A model generated the notes under the pieces. That model did not search any database. It saw only the letters and a list, made by a program, of their open reading frames with translations, and was not told where the DNA came from. The translations under genes and the position numbers were made by a program. This document shows positions 25,033 to 33,932 of a stretch of 64,000 nucleotides of DNA, piece after piece. The DNA is from Acidobacteriota bacterium (GTDB taxonomy: Bacteria > Acidobacteriota > Blastocatellia > Pyrinomonadales > Pyrinomonadaceae): assembly GCA_023389035.1 (NCBI GenBank), contig JAEWFC010000012.1, positions 1-64,000 on the forward strand, in the 5' to 3' direction. Each line of letters begins with the position of its first letter. Within the stretch, counting starts at the first letter, position 1.

Positions 25033-25320
25033 ATGGATCTGATATCGATAAGGGAGAAAGTTGCGCCGATCTGCCGTAAAAACGGGCTTGCGATGCTTGG
25101 CGTTTTCGGCTCGGCCGCTCGAGGCGAAGAGACACCTGAGAGCGATATTGATATCGTCGTCAGATTCAAGAATCCCGTGAGCCTTATCGATCTGATACGA
25201 CTCGGAGACGATCTGGAAAAAACGCTCGGAAGGCCGGTCGATCTGGGAACGGATGACAGTCTTCACCCATTGATAAGAGACTCGGTGATGGCCGATCTAA
25301 GAATTGTTTATGAAGGCTGA
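25033..25320 (+). CDS. Minimal nucleotidyltransferase (MntA-like), orphan
   Basis: A 95-residue protein with the polymerase-beta-type nucleotidyltransferase signature: GVFGSAARGEETPESDIDIVV (G-S, then D-x-D), followed by a third acidic site near PVDLGTDD. In MntA/HepT systems this fold is an antitoxin that AMPylates a HEPN-domain RNase. No HEPN gene is adjacent: the upstream neighbour is the helicase-like gene and the downstream one a metallo-hydrolase. It may therefore be an orphan antitoxin remnant or act on a distant partner. Confidence 0.85.
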   Translation: MDLISIREKVAPICRKNGLAMLGVFGSAARGEETPESDIDIVVRFKNPVSLIDLIRLGDDLEKTLGRPVDLGTDDSLHPLIRDSVMADLRIVYEG

Positions 25321-25360
25321 TCTTGGAAGAGGACGTATTCGGAACATCTAGTTTTAATCG

Positions 25361-26455
25361 ATGAGAAAGTGGGCGGCACGGATCGGGGTTGTGTTTTTGC
25401 TGGTGATCGTGGTGCTGGTGGCGGCGGCGTTTTGGAGCGATTCCGACACGGCGGTGCTTACGCGACATGTGTCGAACGAGTCGGCAACGACGCTAAAGGC
25501 GGACTGGAAGGGAACGCCGGTCGACCAGCGCGGCCGTTTCATGAACGACGAATTTCCTTTCCTGCCCAAGACTCGCGAGCTTCTGCGGTGGCAGCTGAGC
25601 GAGAACCCTTTTGAAGCCGCGAAAGAGGCCGATACGTTTCGCCTTAAGGTGCTCGACCCGAGCGGATTCTTTGCGAGCGACACGGACGGCATGATCTGGC
25701 TCGGCCACGCATCGTTCTATATTCGCCTGAACGGAAAGGGAATTCTAATCGATCCGATCTTCGGCACTCCGCCGTTCGTAACGCGGTATACGGAAGTGCC
25801 GTCGCCGCTCGAGCAGATCCGCCGCGTCGATTACGTACTGCTGACGCACGACCACCGCGACCACACCGACGAGACGACCCTGCGTGCGATCGCGGAAAAG
25901 TTTCCGCAGGCAAAGTTCCTTGCGGGGCTGGGCAGCGAGGATTTTTTGTCCGGCTGGATCACGCCATCAAATCCGACGACAACGACAGGCTGGTTTCAGG
26001 AATTTCCGATATCGGACGCGGACGTTCGCGTTTATTTCCTGCCGGTCAGGCATTGGTCGCGGCGCGGGCTGACCGACACCAACATTCGGCTGTGGGGCGG
26101 CTACGTGATCGAATCGGGCGAGACGACGATCTACCACGGAGGCGACAGCGGCTACGGCCGGCACTACCGCGAGACGGGCGAGATCTTCCCGGAGATAGAC
26201 TTCGCACTGATCGGCATTGGTGCGTACGAGCCGCGATGGTTCATGGAAGCGAATCACAACAATCCCGCGGACGTGATCAAGGCGTTCACAGACATGGGAG
26301 CACGAACTCTGGTGCCGATGCACTACGCGACGTTTGACCTCTCGGACGAGCCGCCGTCAGCTCCGCTCGCGACACTGAAAGCCGAGGCAGAAAAGGCAGG
26401 TTTGACCGACCGCGTGCGTGCACTTAACATTTACGAAAGCATTTCCATTCCCTGA
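25361..26455 (+). CDS. MBL-fold metallo-hydrolase (NAPE-PLD/UlaG-like), membrane-anchored
   Basis: A 364-residue metallo-beta-lactamase-fold hydrolase with an N-terminal membrane anchor (GVVFLLVIVVLVAAAFW). The metal motif is THDHRDHTD near residue 160, preceded by WLGHASFYIRLNGKGILIDP, characteristic of the NAPE-PLD/YfhI-like branch that often acts on phospholipid-like phosphodiesters. Further ligands are expected at PVRHWSRRG, YHGGDSGYG and the late VPMHYATFDL. The anchor suggests that the catalytic domain faces the periplasm. It is transcribed with the upstream minimal nucleotidyltransferase (40-base gap) but a functional link is not evident. Confidence 0.9.
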   Translation: MRKWAARIGVVFLLVIVVLVAAAFWSDSDTAVLTRHVSNESATTLKADWKGTPVDQRGRFMNDEFPFLPKTRELLRWQLSENPFEAAKEADTFRLKVLDPSGFFASDTDGMIWLGHASFYIRLNGKGILIDPIFGTPPFVTRYTEVPSPLEQIRRVDYVLLTHDHRDHTDETTLRAIAEKFPQAKFLAGLGSEDFLSGWITPSNPTTTTGWFQEFPISDADVRVYFLPVRHWSRRGLTDTNIRLWGGYVIESGETTIYHGGDSGYGRHYRETGEIFPEIDFALIGIGAYEPRWFMEANHNNPADVIKAFTDMGARTLVPMHYATFDLSDEPPSAPLATLKAEAEKAGLTDRVRALNIYESISIP

Positions 26456-26477
26456 CAGTTCCACTTGATCGCCACGC

Positions 26478-28469
26478 ATGTCAAAGAAGAAAAGAACCCG
26501 GCAAGATCAGGCAGTTGCCGCTGCCGAGATCGCTGCAGAAACGACGGTCGGCCGCGATGACGCCGGTGGTGCGACGGTCTACTGGATCGCCGCGGGGCTT
26601 GCTGCGCTCTCGCTCGCGATCTACCTGCGGACGATCTGGTTCGATTTCGTATTGATCGACGACGATTCTTACGTAACTGATAATCCATTCATCGCGAACG
26701 GGCTTTCGCTGGCAAGTACGGTCTGGGCCTGGACGTCGGTGCATTCATCGAACTGGCATCCGCTGACCTGGATGTCGCACGCAGCGGACATCAGTATGTT
26801 CGGGATGAACGCGGGCGGGCATCATGCGGTGAATGTGATCCTGCATTCGCTCAATGGCGTGCTGCTGTTCGTTTTGCTGCGGAGGCTGACGGGAGCCGTC
26901 TGGAAAAGTGCGCTGGTCGCGGCGATCTTTGTCGCGCATCCGGCGCACGTCGAATCGGTCGCGTGGGTCTCGGAACGAAAGGACGTGCTGAGCACGGCGT
27001 TCTGGCTGGGCTCGACGCTGCTGTATGCGGCGTATGTCCATGGCAAGGGAAGGACGAACATGCTTTGGGGTTCGGTGGCGCTGTTCGCGTTGGGGCTCGC
27101 TTCAAAGCCGATGCTGGTGACGATGCCGTTCACGCTGCTGCTACTCGACATATGGCCGCTGCGGCGTCTGGAAAGCGTGAACTTCTCTAGCGTCTTGCCG
27201 CTCGTGAAAGAGAAGCTGCCGTATTTTGTGTTGAGCGTCATCTCGATCGTACTGACGATCGTCGCACAAGGCTCGAGCGGTGCGATCCAATCGATGGAGC
27301 GATTCGCGATAGGCGACCGCATCGCGAATGCTCTTGTCGCTTACGTGGAATACATCGGCATGTTCTTTGTCCCGGTGAATCTCGCGGCGTGGTATCCGTT
27401 CGAACCCGGAGTGCCGATCTGGGCAGCCGCCGGTGCGTTGCTGGTGTTGATCGCGATCAGTGCAGCCTCGTTGTGGCAGATTCGCGAACGGGGGTTTCTA
27501 TTCGCCGGCTGGTTCTGGTTCGTCGGGACGCTCGTGCCGGTCATCGGGATCGTGCAGGTCGGCCGTCAGTCAATGGCTGACAGATACACTTACGTTCCAT
27601 ATATCGGGTTGTCGATCGCGGTGGTCTGGCTCGCGGCCGAGCTGATCGAACGGGTGAAACTAGACCGTCGTGTCGCCGGTGCCGCGGCGGGAATTATTGT
27701 GATCGCGATGACCGCGGCCGCGTACGTGCAGACGGGATATTGGAAGGACAGCGAGACGCTCTTTACCCGCACGCTGGCGGTCACCGAGCGAAACTATTTT
27801 ATCGAGCACAACTACTGCTATTACCTGCAGCAGCGTGAACGGCTGAGCGAGGCGCTGAACTATTGCACGGCCGCGATCGGGCACGATCCGAACCTGGCCG
27901 AGGCGTACAATACGCTCGGCTCGATCTATCTGAAACAGCAGAAGTTCGACGACGCACGAGAGAATTTTCGCCGAGCTATTGAGCTTCGGCCCGGATATTC
28001 GCAGGCTGCCGCAAACGCCGCGCTTGCGGCCGCGGGATCAGGCGATTTCGATGCCGCGTTGGCCGTGATCGAAAGCGGATCGGCGAACGACCGAGACGGA
28101 TTTTTCACGGGGCCGCGATCTTTTGAGATCTATTCAAAGACCGGCAGCGAAGCGATGCGGCAGAAGCAATATTCCGCCGCTATCTCGCTGTTTACAAAGG
28201 CACTTGCGGCACAGCCGAGATCTCCCGAGATCGAGCGCAATCTAGCACTGGCACAGCACCTTTCGGGGAATTCTGCCGAGGCGATCCGAATTCTGGAAAC
28301 GGCGATAAAAGCCGGAAGCTCGACGCCCGAGATGCACAATTCGCTCGGCCTGATCTACGGCGAGACGGGACGGCCGCAGGAGGCAGCACAGCAGTTTCAG
28401 CGGGCACTGCAGCTGAACCCAAATTTCGAGCCGGCCCGCAACAATCTGAGGATCGCTCTGGGCCAATAA
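26478..28469 (+). CDS. TMTC-like polytopic membrane protein with TPR repeats
   Basis: A 663-residue membrane protein with about ten helices over residues 35-430, then TPR repeats to the C-terminus. The text DDDSYVTDNPFI, NWHPLTWMSHAADISMFG, HHAVNVILHSLNGVLLF and VAHPAHVESVAWVSERKDVLS is characteristic of bacterial relatives of the animal TMTC O-mannosyltransferases, in the GT-C superfamily. The tandem acidic pair near residue 57 (IDDDS) occupies the usual catalytic Asp position of GT-C enzymes. At least five TPR units follow (for example AEAYNTLGSIYLKQQKFDDARENF). A role in protein O-glycosylation is inference; the GT2 gene directly downstream, a dolichol-phosphate-mannose-synthase-like enzyme, could supply its lipid-linked donor. 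Confidence 0.88.
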   Translation: MSKKKRTRQDQAVAAAEIAAETTVGRDDAGGATVYWIAAGLAALSLAIYLRTIWFDFVLIDDDSYVTDNPFIANGLSLASTVWAWTSVHSSNWHPLTWMSHAADISMFGMNAGGHHAVNVILHSLNGVLLFVLLRRLTGAVWKSALVAAIFVAHPAHVESVAWVSERKDVLSTAFWLGSTLLYAAYVHGKGRTNMLWGSVALFALGLASKPMLVTMPFTLLLLDIWPLRRLESVNFSSVLPLVKEKLPYFVLSVISIVLTIVAQGSSGAIQSMERFAIGDRIANALVAYVEYIGMFFVPVNLAAWYPFEPGVPIWAAAGALLVLIAISAASLWQIRERGFLFAGWFWFVGTLVPVIGIVQVGRQSMADRYTYVPYIGLSIAVVWLAAELIERVKLDRRVAGAAAGIIVIAMTAAAYVQTGYWKDSETLFTRTLAVTERNYFIEHNYCYYLQQRERLSEALNYCTAAIGHDPNLAEAYNTLGSIYLKQQKFDDARENFRRAIELRPGYSQAAANAALAAAGSGDFDAALAVIESGSANDRDGFFTGPRSFEIYSKTGSEAMRQKQYSAAISLFTKALAAQPRSPEIERNLALAQHLSGNSAEAIRILETAIKAGSSTPEMHNSLGLIYGETGRPQEAAQQFQRALQLNPNFEPARNNLRIALGQ

Positions 28470-28526
28470 CGTGCCTGCATTGACCGCACGGACGAGCGGG
28501 CTTAACATCATTCCACCGACCTACAG

Positions 28527-29351
28527 ATGCTGAATGGAAAAAAGATCGTCGTCGTGATGCCGTCGTACAACGCCGCAAGGACGTTGGAACGCACGGTCGC
28601 GGAGATACCGCGCGACATCGTCGACGAGATCTTGCTGGTCGATGATGCGAGTTCCGACGAGACGGTTGAGATCGCGAACCAGCTCGGGCTGACGGTGTTT
28701 CTGCACGAGCGGAATTTCGGGTACGGCCGCAACCAGAAGACGTGCTATCGCGAGGCATTGCGGCTGGGGGCGGACATCGTCGTGATGGTGCATCCGGACT
28801 ATCAGTATTCGCCGAACCTGATCGTTCCGATGACGGGAATGATCGCCTATGGCGAGTACGACGTGGTGATCGGGTCGCGGATCCTTGGCAAAGGAGCGCT
28901 TGAGGGCGGAATGCCCGTTTACAAGTACATCTCGAATCGCTTCCTGACCTTGTTTCAGAACATACTGCTCAATTTTAAGTTGTCGGAATATCACACCGGA
29001 TTCCGTGCATTTCGCAGGGACGTGCTGGAGCGGCTGCCGCTCGAGGACAACTCGGACGATTTTGTTTTCGACAACGAGATGCTCGCACAGGCGGTGTATT
29101 TTGGGTTCAGGATCGGCGAGATCTCCACGCCGACGCGATACTTTGCTGAGGCGTCTTCGATCAACTTCAGCCGCAGCGTACGTTACGGGCTTGGGGTGCT
29201 GGCGACGTCGTTCAAGTTTCGGTTTCACAGGATGCGGTTGGTCAGGTCGCGGCTGTTTCACGAACGCGGCCAGCGTCTGCTGCAGGATTATTACACTGAG
29301 ATCGATCGGGATATATCGGACGTCGAGACCTCTCGAGTGAAAGCTAACTAG
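28527..29351 (+). CDS. GT2 glycosyltransferase, DPM1-like
   Basis: A 274-residue GT-A-fold glycosyltransferase. Motifs: VVVMPSYNAARTLERTV at the N-terminus, EILLVDDASSDET with the nucleotide-binding Asp residues, MVHPDYQYSPNLI occupying the metal-binding DxD region, and YHTGFRAFRRDVLERLP. It resembles polyprenyl-phosphate mannose/glucose synthases, without C-terminal membrane helices, so it is likely peripheral at the membrane. It follows the TMTC-like GT-C protein by 57 bases on the same strand. A donor-synthase plus GT-C transferase pair is a plausible reading. Confidence 0.9.
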   Translation: MLNGKKIVVVMPSYNAARTLERTVAEIPRDIVDEILLVDDASSDETVEIANQLGLTVFLHERNFGYGRNQKTCYREALRLGADIVVMVHPDYQYSPNLIVPMTGMIAYGEYDVVIGSRILGKGALEGGMPVYKYISNRFLTLFQNILLNFKLSEYHTGFRAFRRDVLERLPLEDNSDDFVFDNEMLAQAVYFGFRIGEISTPTRYFAEASSINFSRSVRYGLGVLATSFKFRFHRMRLVRSRLFHERGQRLLQDYYTEIDRDISDVETSRVKAN

Positions 29352-29362
29352 GAGCACACAAA

Positions 29363-30940
29363 ATGAAACGAAGGGATTTTATCGGGACCACTGCTGCGGC
29401 TGCGGTCGGGACGCTGTTGGCAGCGGGACGCGGCTTTGGGCGTGAGGGCTCGCAGGCGTTCGCACTGGAGGAAGTGGGCGTCGCGGACCTGCAGGCGATG
29501 ATGACGCGTGGGGAAATGTCGGCAAAGGACATCACGGAAGCGTACCTGCGTCGGATCGCTTCGGTGGATAAGAAGGTGAATTCGATGATCGAGCTGAATC
29601 CGGACGCCGTCAGCATCGCCGAACAGATGGATCGCGAGCGAAAGGACGGCAAGGTCCGCGGGCAGATGCATGGCATTCCCGTCGTTCTCAAGGACAACAT
29701 CGACACCGCCGACAAAATGAAGACGACCGCGGGCAGCCTGGCACTGCTGGACGCCCCGACGCCGAAGCAAGATGCTTTTATCGTTCAGCGGTTGCGTGAC
29801 GCCGGTGCGGTGATACTCGGCAAGACGAACCTCAGCGAATGGGCGAATTTTCGCGACAACGATTCGATCAGCGGCTGGTCAGGACGCGGCGGGCAGACAC
29901 GGAATCCTTACATCCTTGACCGCAATCCGTGCGGATCTTCGTCGGGTTCGGCGGCGGCGATCGCTGCGAATCTGGCTGCTGTCGCGATCGGAACGGAGAC
30001 GGATGGCTCGATAGTTTGCCCTGCGTCGATCAATGGCATCGTCGGGCTGAAACCGACGATCGGGCTCGTTTCGCGCAGCGGCATCATTCCGATCGCTCAT
30101 TCGCAGGACACGGCCGGGCCAATGACTCGGACGGTCGCGGATGCGGCAGCTGTGCTGAACGTGATAGATGCGGCCGATCCGCGGGACGATGTCACCGCTC
30201 GCAAACGCGAGCGAGTCGACTACACAACATATCTGAAAGCCGACGGCCTGAAAGGCGCGAGGATCGGCGTCGCAAAAAATTACATCGGACGGCGGAAAGA
30301 GGTCGACCGCGTGATGAATGCGGCGTTCGAGACGATGCGTAAGGCCGGAGCAACGCTGGTCGATGTGACGATAGATTCGATAGGGAAGTTCGGTGCGGCG
30401 GAATTTGAAGTGCTATTGTATGAATTCAAGACCGACCTCGAAAAGTATCTCGCCGAACGCGGCGGCGAGTATAAAACGCTGGCCGATCTGATCGAATTCA
30501 ACAAGGACAACGAGAAACGCGAGATGCCGTATTTCGGGCAGTCGATCATGGAACAGGCCGACAAGAAAGGGCCGCTTACGACAAAGGAATACACCGACGC
30601 TCTCGCACTCGCAAAGCGGCTGACGCAGGCTGAGGGGATCGATCTTGTGATGGACCGCGAAAAGCTCGATGCCATTGTCGGCCCGTCCAACGCACCGGCG
30701 TGGCTGATCGACACGGTCAATGGCGATTGCGGCAGCGGATACGTTTCGAGCTCGTCGATCGCGGCGGTCGCCGGTTATCCGAATATTACGGTGCCTGCCG
30801 GATTTGAACGCGAACTGCCGATGGGAATCTCGTTCTTTGGCAAGGCGTTCTCGGAGGGGACGTTGATCAGGATCGCGTATGCATTCGAACAGGCGGCCAA
30901 GGCCCGGCAGAAGCCGAAATTCCTGACCACATACGTCTAG
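29363..30940 (+). CDS. Amidase signature hydrolase, Tat-exported
   Basis: A 525-residue amidase of the Ser-cisSer-Lys type. An N-terminal RR motif and hydrophobic run (MKRRDFIGTT, AAAAVGTLLAAG) look like a twin-arginine signal. Catalytic residues can be placed as Lys110 (VVLKDNID), cis-Ser in NPCGSSSGSAAA near 194, and Ser215 in GTETDGSIVCPAS. Acyl substrate cannot be told; peptide amide or aryl-acyl amides are common in this branch. It is not GatA: it is exported and has no gatB/gatC neighbours. It starts 11 bases after the GT2 gene, and its stop overlaps the convergent coaX stop by 4 bases. Confidence 0.93.
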   Translation: MKRRDFIGTTAAAAVGTLLAAGRGFGREGSQAFALEEVGVADLQAMMTRGEMSAKDITEAYLRRIASVDKKVNSMIELNPDAVSIAEQMDRERKDGKVRGQMHGIPVVLKDNIDTADKMKTTAGSLALLDAPTPKQDAFIVQRLRDAGAVILGKTNLSEWANFRDNDSISGWSGRGGQTRNPYILDRNPCGSSSGSAAAIAANLAAVAIGTETDGSIVCPASINGIVGLKPTIGLVSRSGIIPIAHSQDTAGPMTRTVADAAAVLNVIDAADPRDDVTARKRERVDYTTYLKADGLKGARIGVAKNYIGRRKEVDRVMNAAFETMRKAGATLVDVTIDSIGKFGAAEFEVLLYEFKTDLEKYLAERGGEYKTLADLIEFNKDNEKREMPYFGQSIMEQADKKGPLTTKEYTDALALAKRLTQAEGIDLVMDREKLDAIVGPSNAPAWLIDTVNGDCGSGYVSSSSIAAVAGYPNITVPAGFERELPMGISFFGKAFSEGTLIRIAYAFEQAAKARQKPKFLTTYV

Positions 30941-31725
30941 ATCGGATGGCCGATGCGGATCGCGACCAGGCGAAGACCGCTGAGCGTAAGGTTCTCATCG
31001 ACCAGATCGAACGATTCGACATCGCGACTGAGCAGGCCCGCAAAGCCGCCGGTCGCGATCGCTTTTATCGGGCTGCTGCCGGGATTCGCGGCGTAGTATT
31101 CGGCACGCACCAGTTCGATCAAACCTGACGCCATTGCGGCATGGCCATTGTAAACCCCGGACATTATCGCGGCATCGGTCGATCGCTGCACGACGCCTTC
31201 GGGCCGCTGAATGTGCACGTACGGCAGCTTTGCCGTACGTGAATGGAGCGACGCTGCCATCGTCCCCATTCCGGGTGTGATCATGCCCCCGCGAAATGTT
31301 CCCTTGGCGTCGACCAGATCGATCGTCGTCGCCGTTCCAAAACTGCAGACGATCGCCGGCGGGCCGTACAGCTCCTTTGCGGAAAACGCGCTCACCAGAC
31401 GATCCGCGCCAAGCGACGACGGCGGGTCGTAATCGATCGGCATGCCGAGGTCCAGCGTGTGGTCGACAAAGACCGCCCGCACCTTAAAAAGTTCGAGGCA
31501 GACCTCGGCGATGACATCGTTCAGTTCGGGAACGACCGAGACCACGATAGCGGACGTAAATTTCAGCTGGATGAACGTTTCGTCGAGAACGTGAAAGCGG
31601 TCAAAGATCAGCTCGTTCGCGGTGTAATCGAGCTTTGTGGCGACGGAGAATTTGTGGATCAGCGAGATGCGGTCAAATATGCCGAACTTGATCGATGAGT
31701 TGCCGATATCAACCGCGAGAAGCAT
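30937..31725 (-). CDS. coaX: Type III pantothenate kinase
   Basis: A 262-residue cytosolic kinase for the first step of coenzyme A synthesis. I choose the ATG at 31725, giving MLLAVDIGNSSIKFGIF with the catalytic region Asp6; an upstream in-frame TTG adds a hydrophobic leader with no homology. Other signatures are GADRLVSAFSA, CSFGTATTIDLVD and GGMITPGMG. It is the last gene of birA - small acidic protein - coaX, a common gene partnership. Confidence 0.95.
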   Translation of the reverse strand: MLLAVDIGNSSIKFGIFDRISLIHKFSVATKLDYTANELIFDRFHVLDETFIQLKFTSAIVVSVVPELNDVIAEVCLELFKVRAVFVDHTLDLGMPIDYDPPSSLGADRLVSAFSAKELYGPPAIVCSFGTATTIDLVDAKGTFRGGMITPGMGTMAASLHSRTAKLPYVHIQRPEGVVQRSTDAAIMSGVYNGHAAMASGLIELVRAEYYAANPGSSPIKAIATGGFAGLLSRDVESFDLVDENLTLSGLRLVAIRIGHPI

Positions 31726-31802
31726 AAGTAAAAAAACCAAAAGGCGAAAAATGGAAGGTAAGCCATTTTTCGCCGATCAGGTGTGAAATTGCAAATTGAA
31801 AG

Positions 31803-32132
31803 TTAGCCTTGCAGCGGTAAGCCGTCGTAAACGACATCCCAGCCATTGGTCTTGCTGGTGCGGAGACTGCGCGTGAACCAGTGCAGCGCGGCGTGCGGGT
31901 CGTCGTAAAGCTGTACTGCAGGCAGATGCTCACGCGGGTCGACGCGGCAGATGGCGGCACCGACAGGAGCACTCTTTATACACAACAGGGCAACCATGTT
32001 CTCCTTCTGGAGAATGGCCGTACGGAGCATGACGTTGTCATTATCGGCATCGAAATCTTCGAACGCCGCGAGTTCGTCGTCGAAATCTACGCCTTCGTCC
32101 AGCTCTGAATCAAAATCAAATTCGTCGTTCAT
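31803..32132 (-). CDS. Small acidic protein of unknown function in the birA-coaX operon
   Basis: A 109-residue soluble protein. The first 35 residues are almost entirely Asp, Glu and Phe (repeated DFDSEL, DFDDEL, FEDFDAD patterns). The remainder contains hydrophobic strands and short helices, including LCIKSAPVGAAICRVDP and DDPHAALHWFTRSLRTS. I recognise no family. Position supports it: 53 bases after birA and 77 bases before coaX, same strand. The acidic head could be a nucleic-acid mimic or a disordered solubility tag (speculative). Confidence 0.6.
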   Translation of the reverse strand: MNDEFDFDSELDEGVDFDDELAAFEDFDADNDNVMLRTAILQKENMVALLCIKSAPVGAAICRVDPREHLPAVQLYDDPHAALHWFTRSLRTSKTNGWDVVYDGLPLQG

Positions 32133-32185
32133 ACGCGTATATTGAAGTTACACGGTTAGGAGCCAAAATTCAATAGTAACGGTTG

Positions 32186-32935
32186 TTAGTGGTCGGCCCG
32201 CAGGTTCTGCACGTCGCCCGCCTGAATTACCTCGGTTTGGCCGTCGTCGGTCGTGACACGAAGCGCGCCGTTCGGCTCCAGGCCGTCGGTCACGCCTGTG
32301 ATGGTGCTGCTTTCGGTGACGACGCTGACGAGCTTCCCGGAGAAATACGTCGAACGCTGCTGCCATTCGCTGATGATAGCAGCGGCACCATTCGGAGATG
32401 AAAGCGTCTTGTAATGGCGTGAAAGGTACTTGGTCAGATGGATCGCAAGCTCGTTGACGCCGGGGATCTCGCCTGAAGGATCTTCGGCTTCGATGGACGT
32501 AGCGATCGCGGCGATCTCGGGCGGCAAACTGGAGCTGCGGATGTTGACGCCGATACCGACTATGACGGCGATGCCGGTTGGTGATTCCGTGGTTTCCGCG
32601 AGTATCCCGGCGATCTTACGCTCGTTTGCGAGGATGTCGTTGACCCATTTGATATCGGTCTCCACGCCGAATTCACGCAAGGTGTCGGCGACAGCGACGC
32701 CTGCCATGAGCGTGATCAGCGGCAGATCGTGCATCGCCAGCTGCGGTTTCAGGACGATGCTGAAATAAAGCCCGGCGTCCTTGTCGGAGACCCACGTACG
32801 CCCTCGCCGCCCGCGGCCGGCGGTCTGATGATGTGCGACGATGCAAAGGCCTTCGTCAGCACCAAGCTTTGCCTGATTCAATGCCTCAGTATTCGTTGAG
32901 CTGACAGAGTCGTAGAAGAGAATGTTGATCTTCAT
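32186..32935 (-). CDS. birA: Biotin--[acetyl-CoA-carboxylase] ligase
   Basis: A 249-residue biotin protein ligase that activates biotin as biotinyl-AMP and attaches it to BCCP. Key text is AGRGRRGRTWVS (the GRGRRG adenylate loop), LYFSIVLKP, IKWVNDILANERKIAGIL and a C-terminal SH3-like domain (GKLVSVVTESSTITGVTDG). It lacks the N-terminal helix-turn-helix of bifunctional BirA repressors, so it should be a ligase only. First gene of the minus-strand birA-coaX unit; egtD stops 27 bases upstream on the same strand. Confidence 0.95.
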   Translation of the reverse strand: MKINILFYDSVSSTNTEALNQAKLGADEGLCIVAHHQTAGRGRRGRTWVSDKDAGLYFSIVLKPQLAMHDLPLITLMAGVAVADTLREFGVETDIKWVNDILANERKIAGILAETTESPTGIAVIVGIGVNIRSSSLPPEIAAIATSIEAEDPSGEIPGVNELAIHLTKYLSRHYKTLSSPNGAAAIISEWQQRSTYFSGKLVSVVTESSTITGVTDGLEPNGALRVTTDDGQTEVIQAGDVQNLRADH

Positions 32936-32962
32936 GAGGAGATGAGGTGGGAGTTGTCATAT

Positions 32963-33931
32963 TTATGCGGGTTTCCAGAGTGAATCGGTGTAGAAATTCG
33001 TGTCGTCAAAGAAATCGCCGATAATGCGGAAGCCGCTTTCGGATGCAAGCTCCTCGATCATCGAACGCGTGTATTTTTGTGAGATCTCCATAAATATCGG
33101 CTCCCACTGATCGAAATCGATCGTGCGGCCCAATCCGGGGAAACTGACGGTCTGCTGCTCGCGGCTGATCAGGTACGAGCGCGCGGCACACTCGATCGGC
33201 CGGTACTGAGCGTAATGCGAGAATTTTGAGACGTCGAAGTCGGCGCCGAGCTCGCGATTGATGCGTGTCAGCAGATTGAGGTTGAATGCGGCGGTCACAC
33301 CTTTCGGGTCGTCGTATGCAGCGATGATCACGCGCGGATCTTTCTGCATATCAAAGCCGATGAACAGCATATCGTCGGGGTTCATCACATCCCGAAGATT
33401 CCGAAAGAACGAAAGGGCGGCCTCTTTCTGAAAGTTGCCGATATTGGAACCAAGGAACATCAGTACCTTTCGCCGGCTGCGGCTGTTTTTGAGCGAGCCG
33501 AGCACCTTGAAATAATCGCCCGTGTGCGGAGCGATCTTCAGGCCGGGGAACTTTGCGTGAAAACGGCTTTCCAGGGCGTCGTTGGCTTCCTTGGAAATGT
33601 CTATCGGGGAATAGGTCAGCTCGAGATCTTGGGCGAGAAAGTGGTCGATGAGAACGGCGGTCTTTGCACCATCGCCGGCACCGAGCTCGATCAGGTCAAG
33701 AGCGTCAGCCCCGTCGGTAAAGGCTTCATAGATCGCGTCGGCCTGCTCGGTAAAGATCTTCAGCTCGGCACGCGTCGGGTAATACTCGGGCAGCTTCATT
33801 ATCTCCATGAAAAGCCGCGAGCCTTCATCGTCGTAAAAGTAGCGTGACGAAAGATGCTTTGGCGTCGACGTAAGGCCGGTGATGACGTCTTCAGCAAACT
33901 GAGAAAGTTCCGGTGAGCCTGTTGCGTTCAT
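32963..33931 (-). CDS. egtD: L-histidine N-alpha-methyltransferase
   Basis: A 322-residue SAM-dependent enzyme that trimethylates histidine to hercynine, the first step of ergothioneine synthesis. Diagnostic text: LSSRYFYDDEGSRLFMEIMKLPEYYPTRAE at the N-terminus, LIELGAGDGAKTAVL as the SAM loop, FLGSNIGNFQ, GFDMQKDP and, near the end, KYTRSMIEELASESGF. The usual Tyr and Asn histidine-binding residues appear present in PEYYPT and NIGNF. It follows egtB by one base, so the two are co-translated. Confidence 0.95.
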   Translation of the reverse strand: MNATGSPELSQFAEDVITGLTSTPKHLSSRYFYDDEGSRLFMEIMKLPEYYPTRAELKIFTEQADAIYEAFTDGADALDLIELGAGDGAKTAVLIDHFLAQDLELTYSPIDISKEANDALESRFHAKFPGLKIAPHTGDYFKVLGSLKNSRSRRKVLMFLGSNIGNFQKEAALSFFRNLRDVMNPDDMLFIGFDMQKDPRVIIAAYDDPKGVTAAFNLNLLTRINRELGADFDVSKFSHYAQYRPIECAARSYLISREQQTVSFPGLGRTIDFDQWEPIFMEISQKYTRSMIEELASESGFRIIGDFFDDTNFYTDSLWKPA

Positions 33932-33932
33932 A

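Noticed and set aside
25033..25320. Complete HEPN-MNT toxin-antitoxin pair
   Set aside because: Only the MNT half is present; both neighbours are unrelated.
29363..30940. GatA subunit of the tRNA amidotransferase
   Set aside because: The amidase core fits, but a twin-arginine signal and absence of gatB/gatC indicate an exported amidase.
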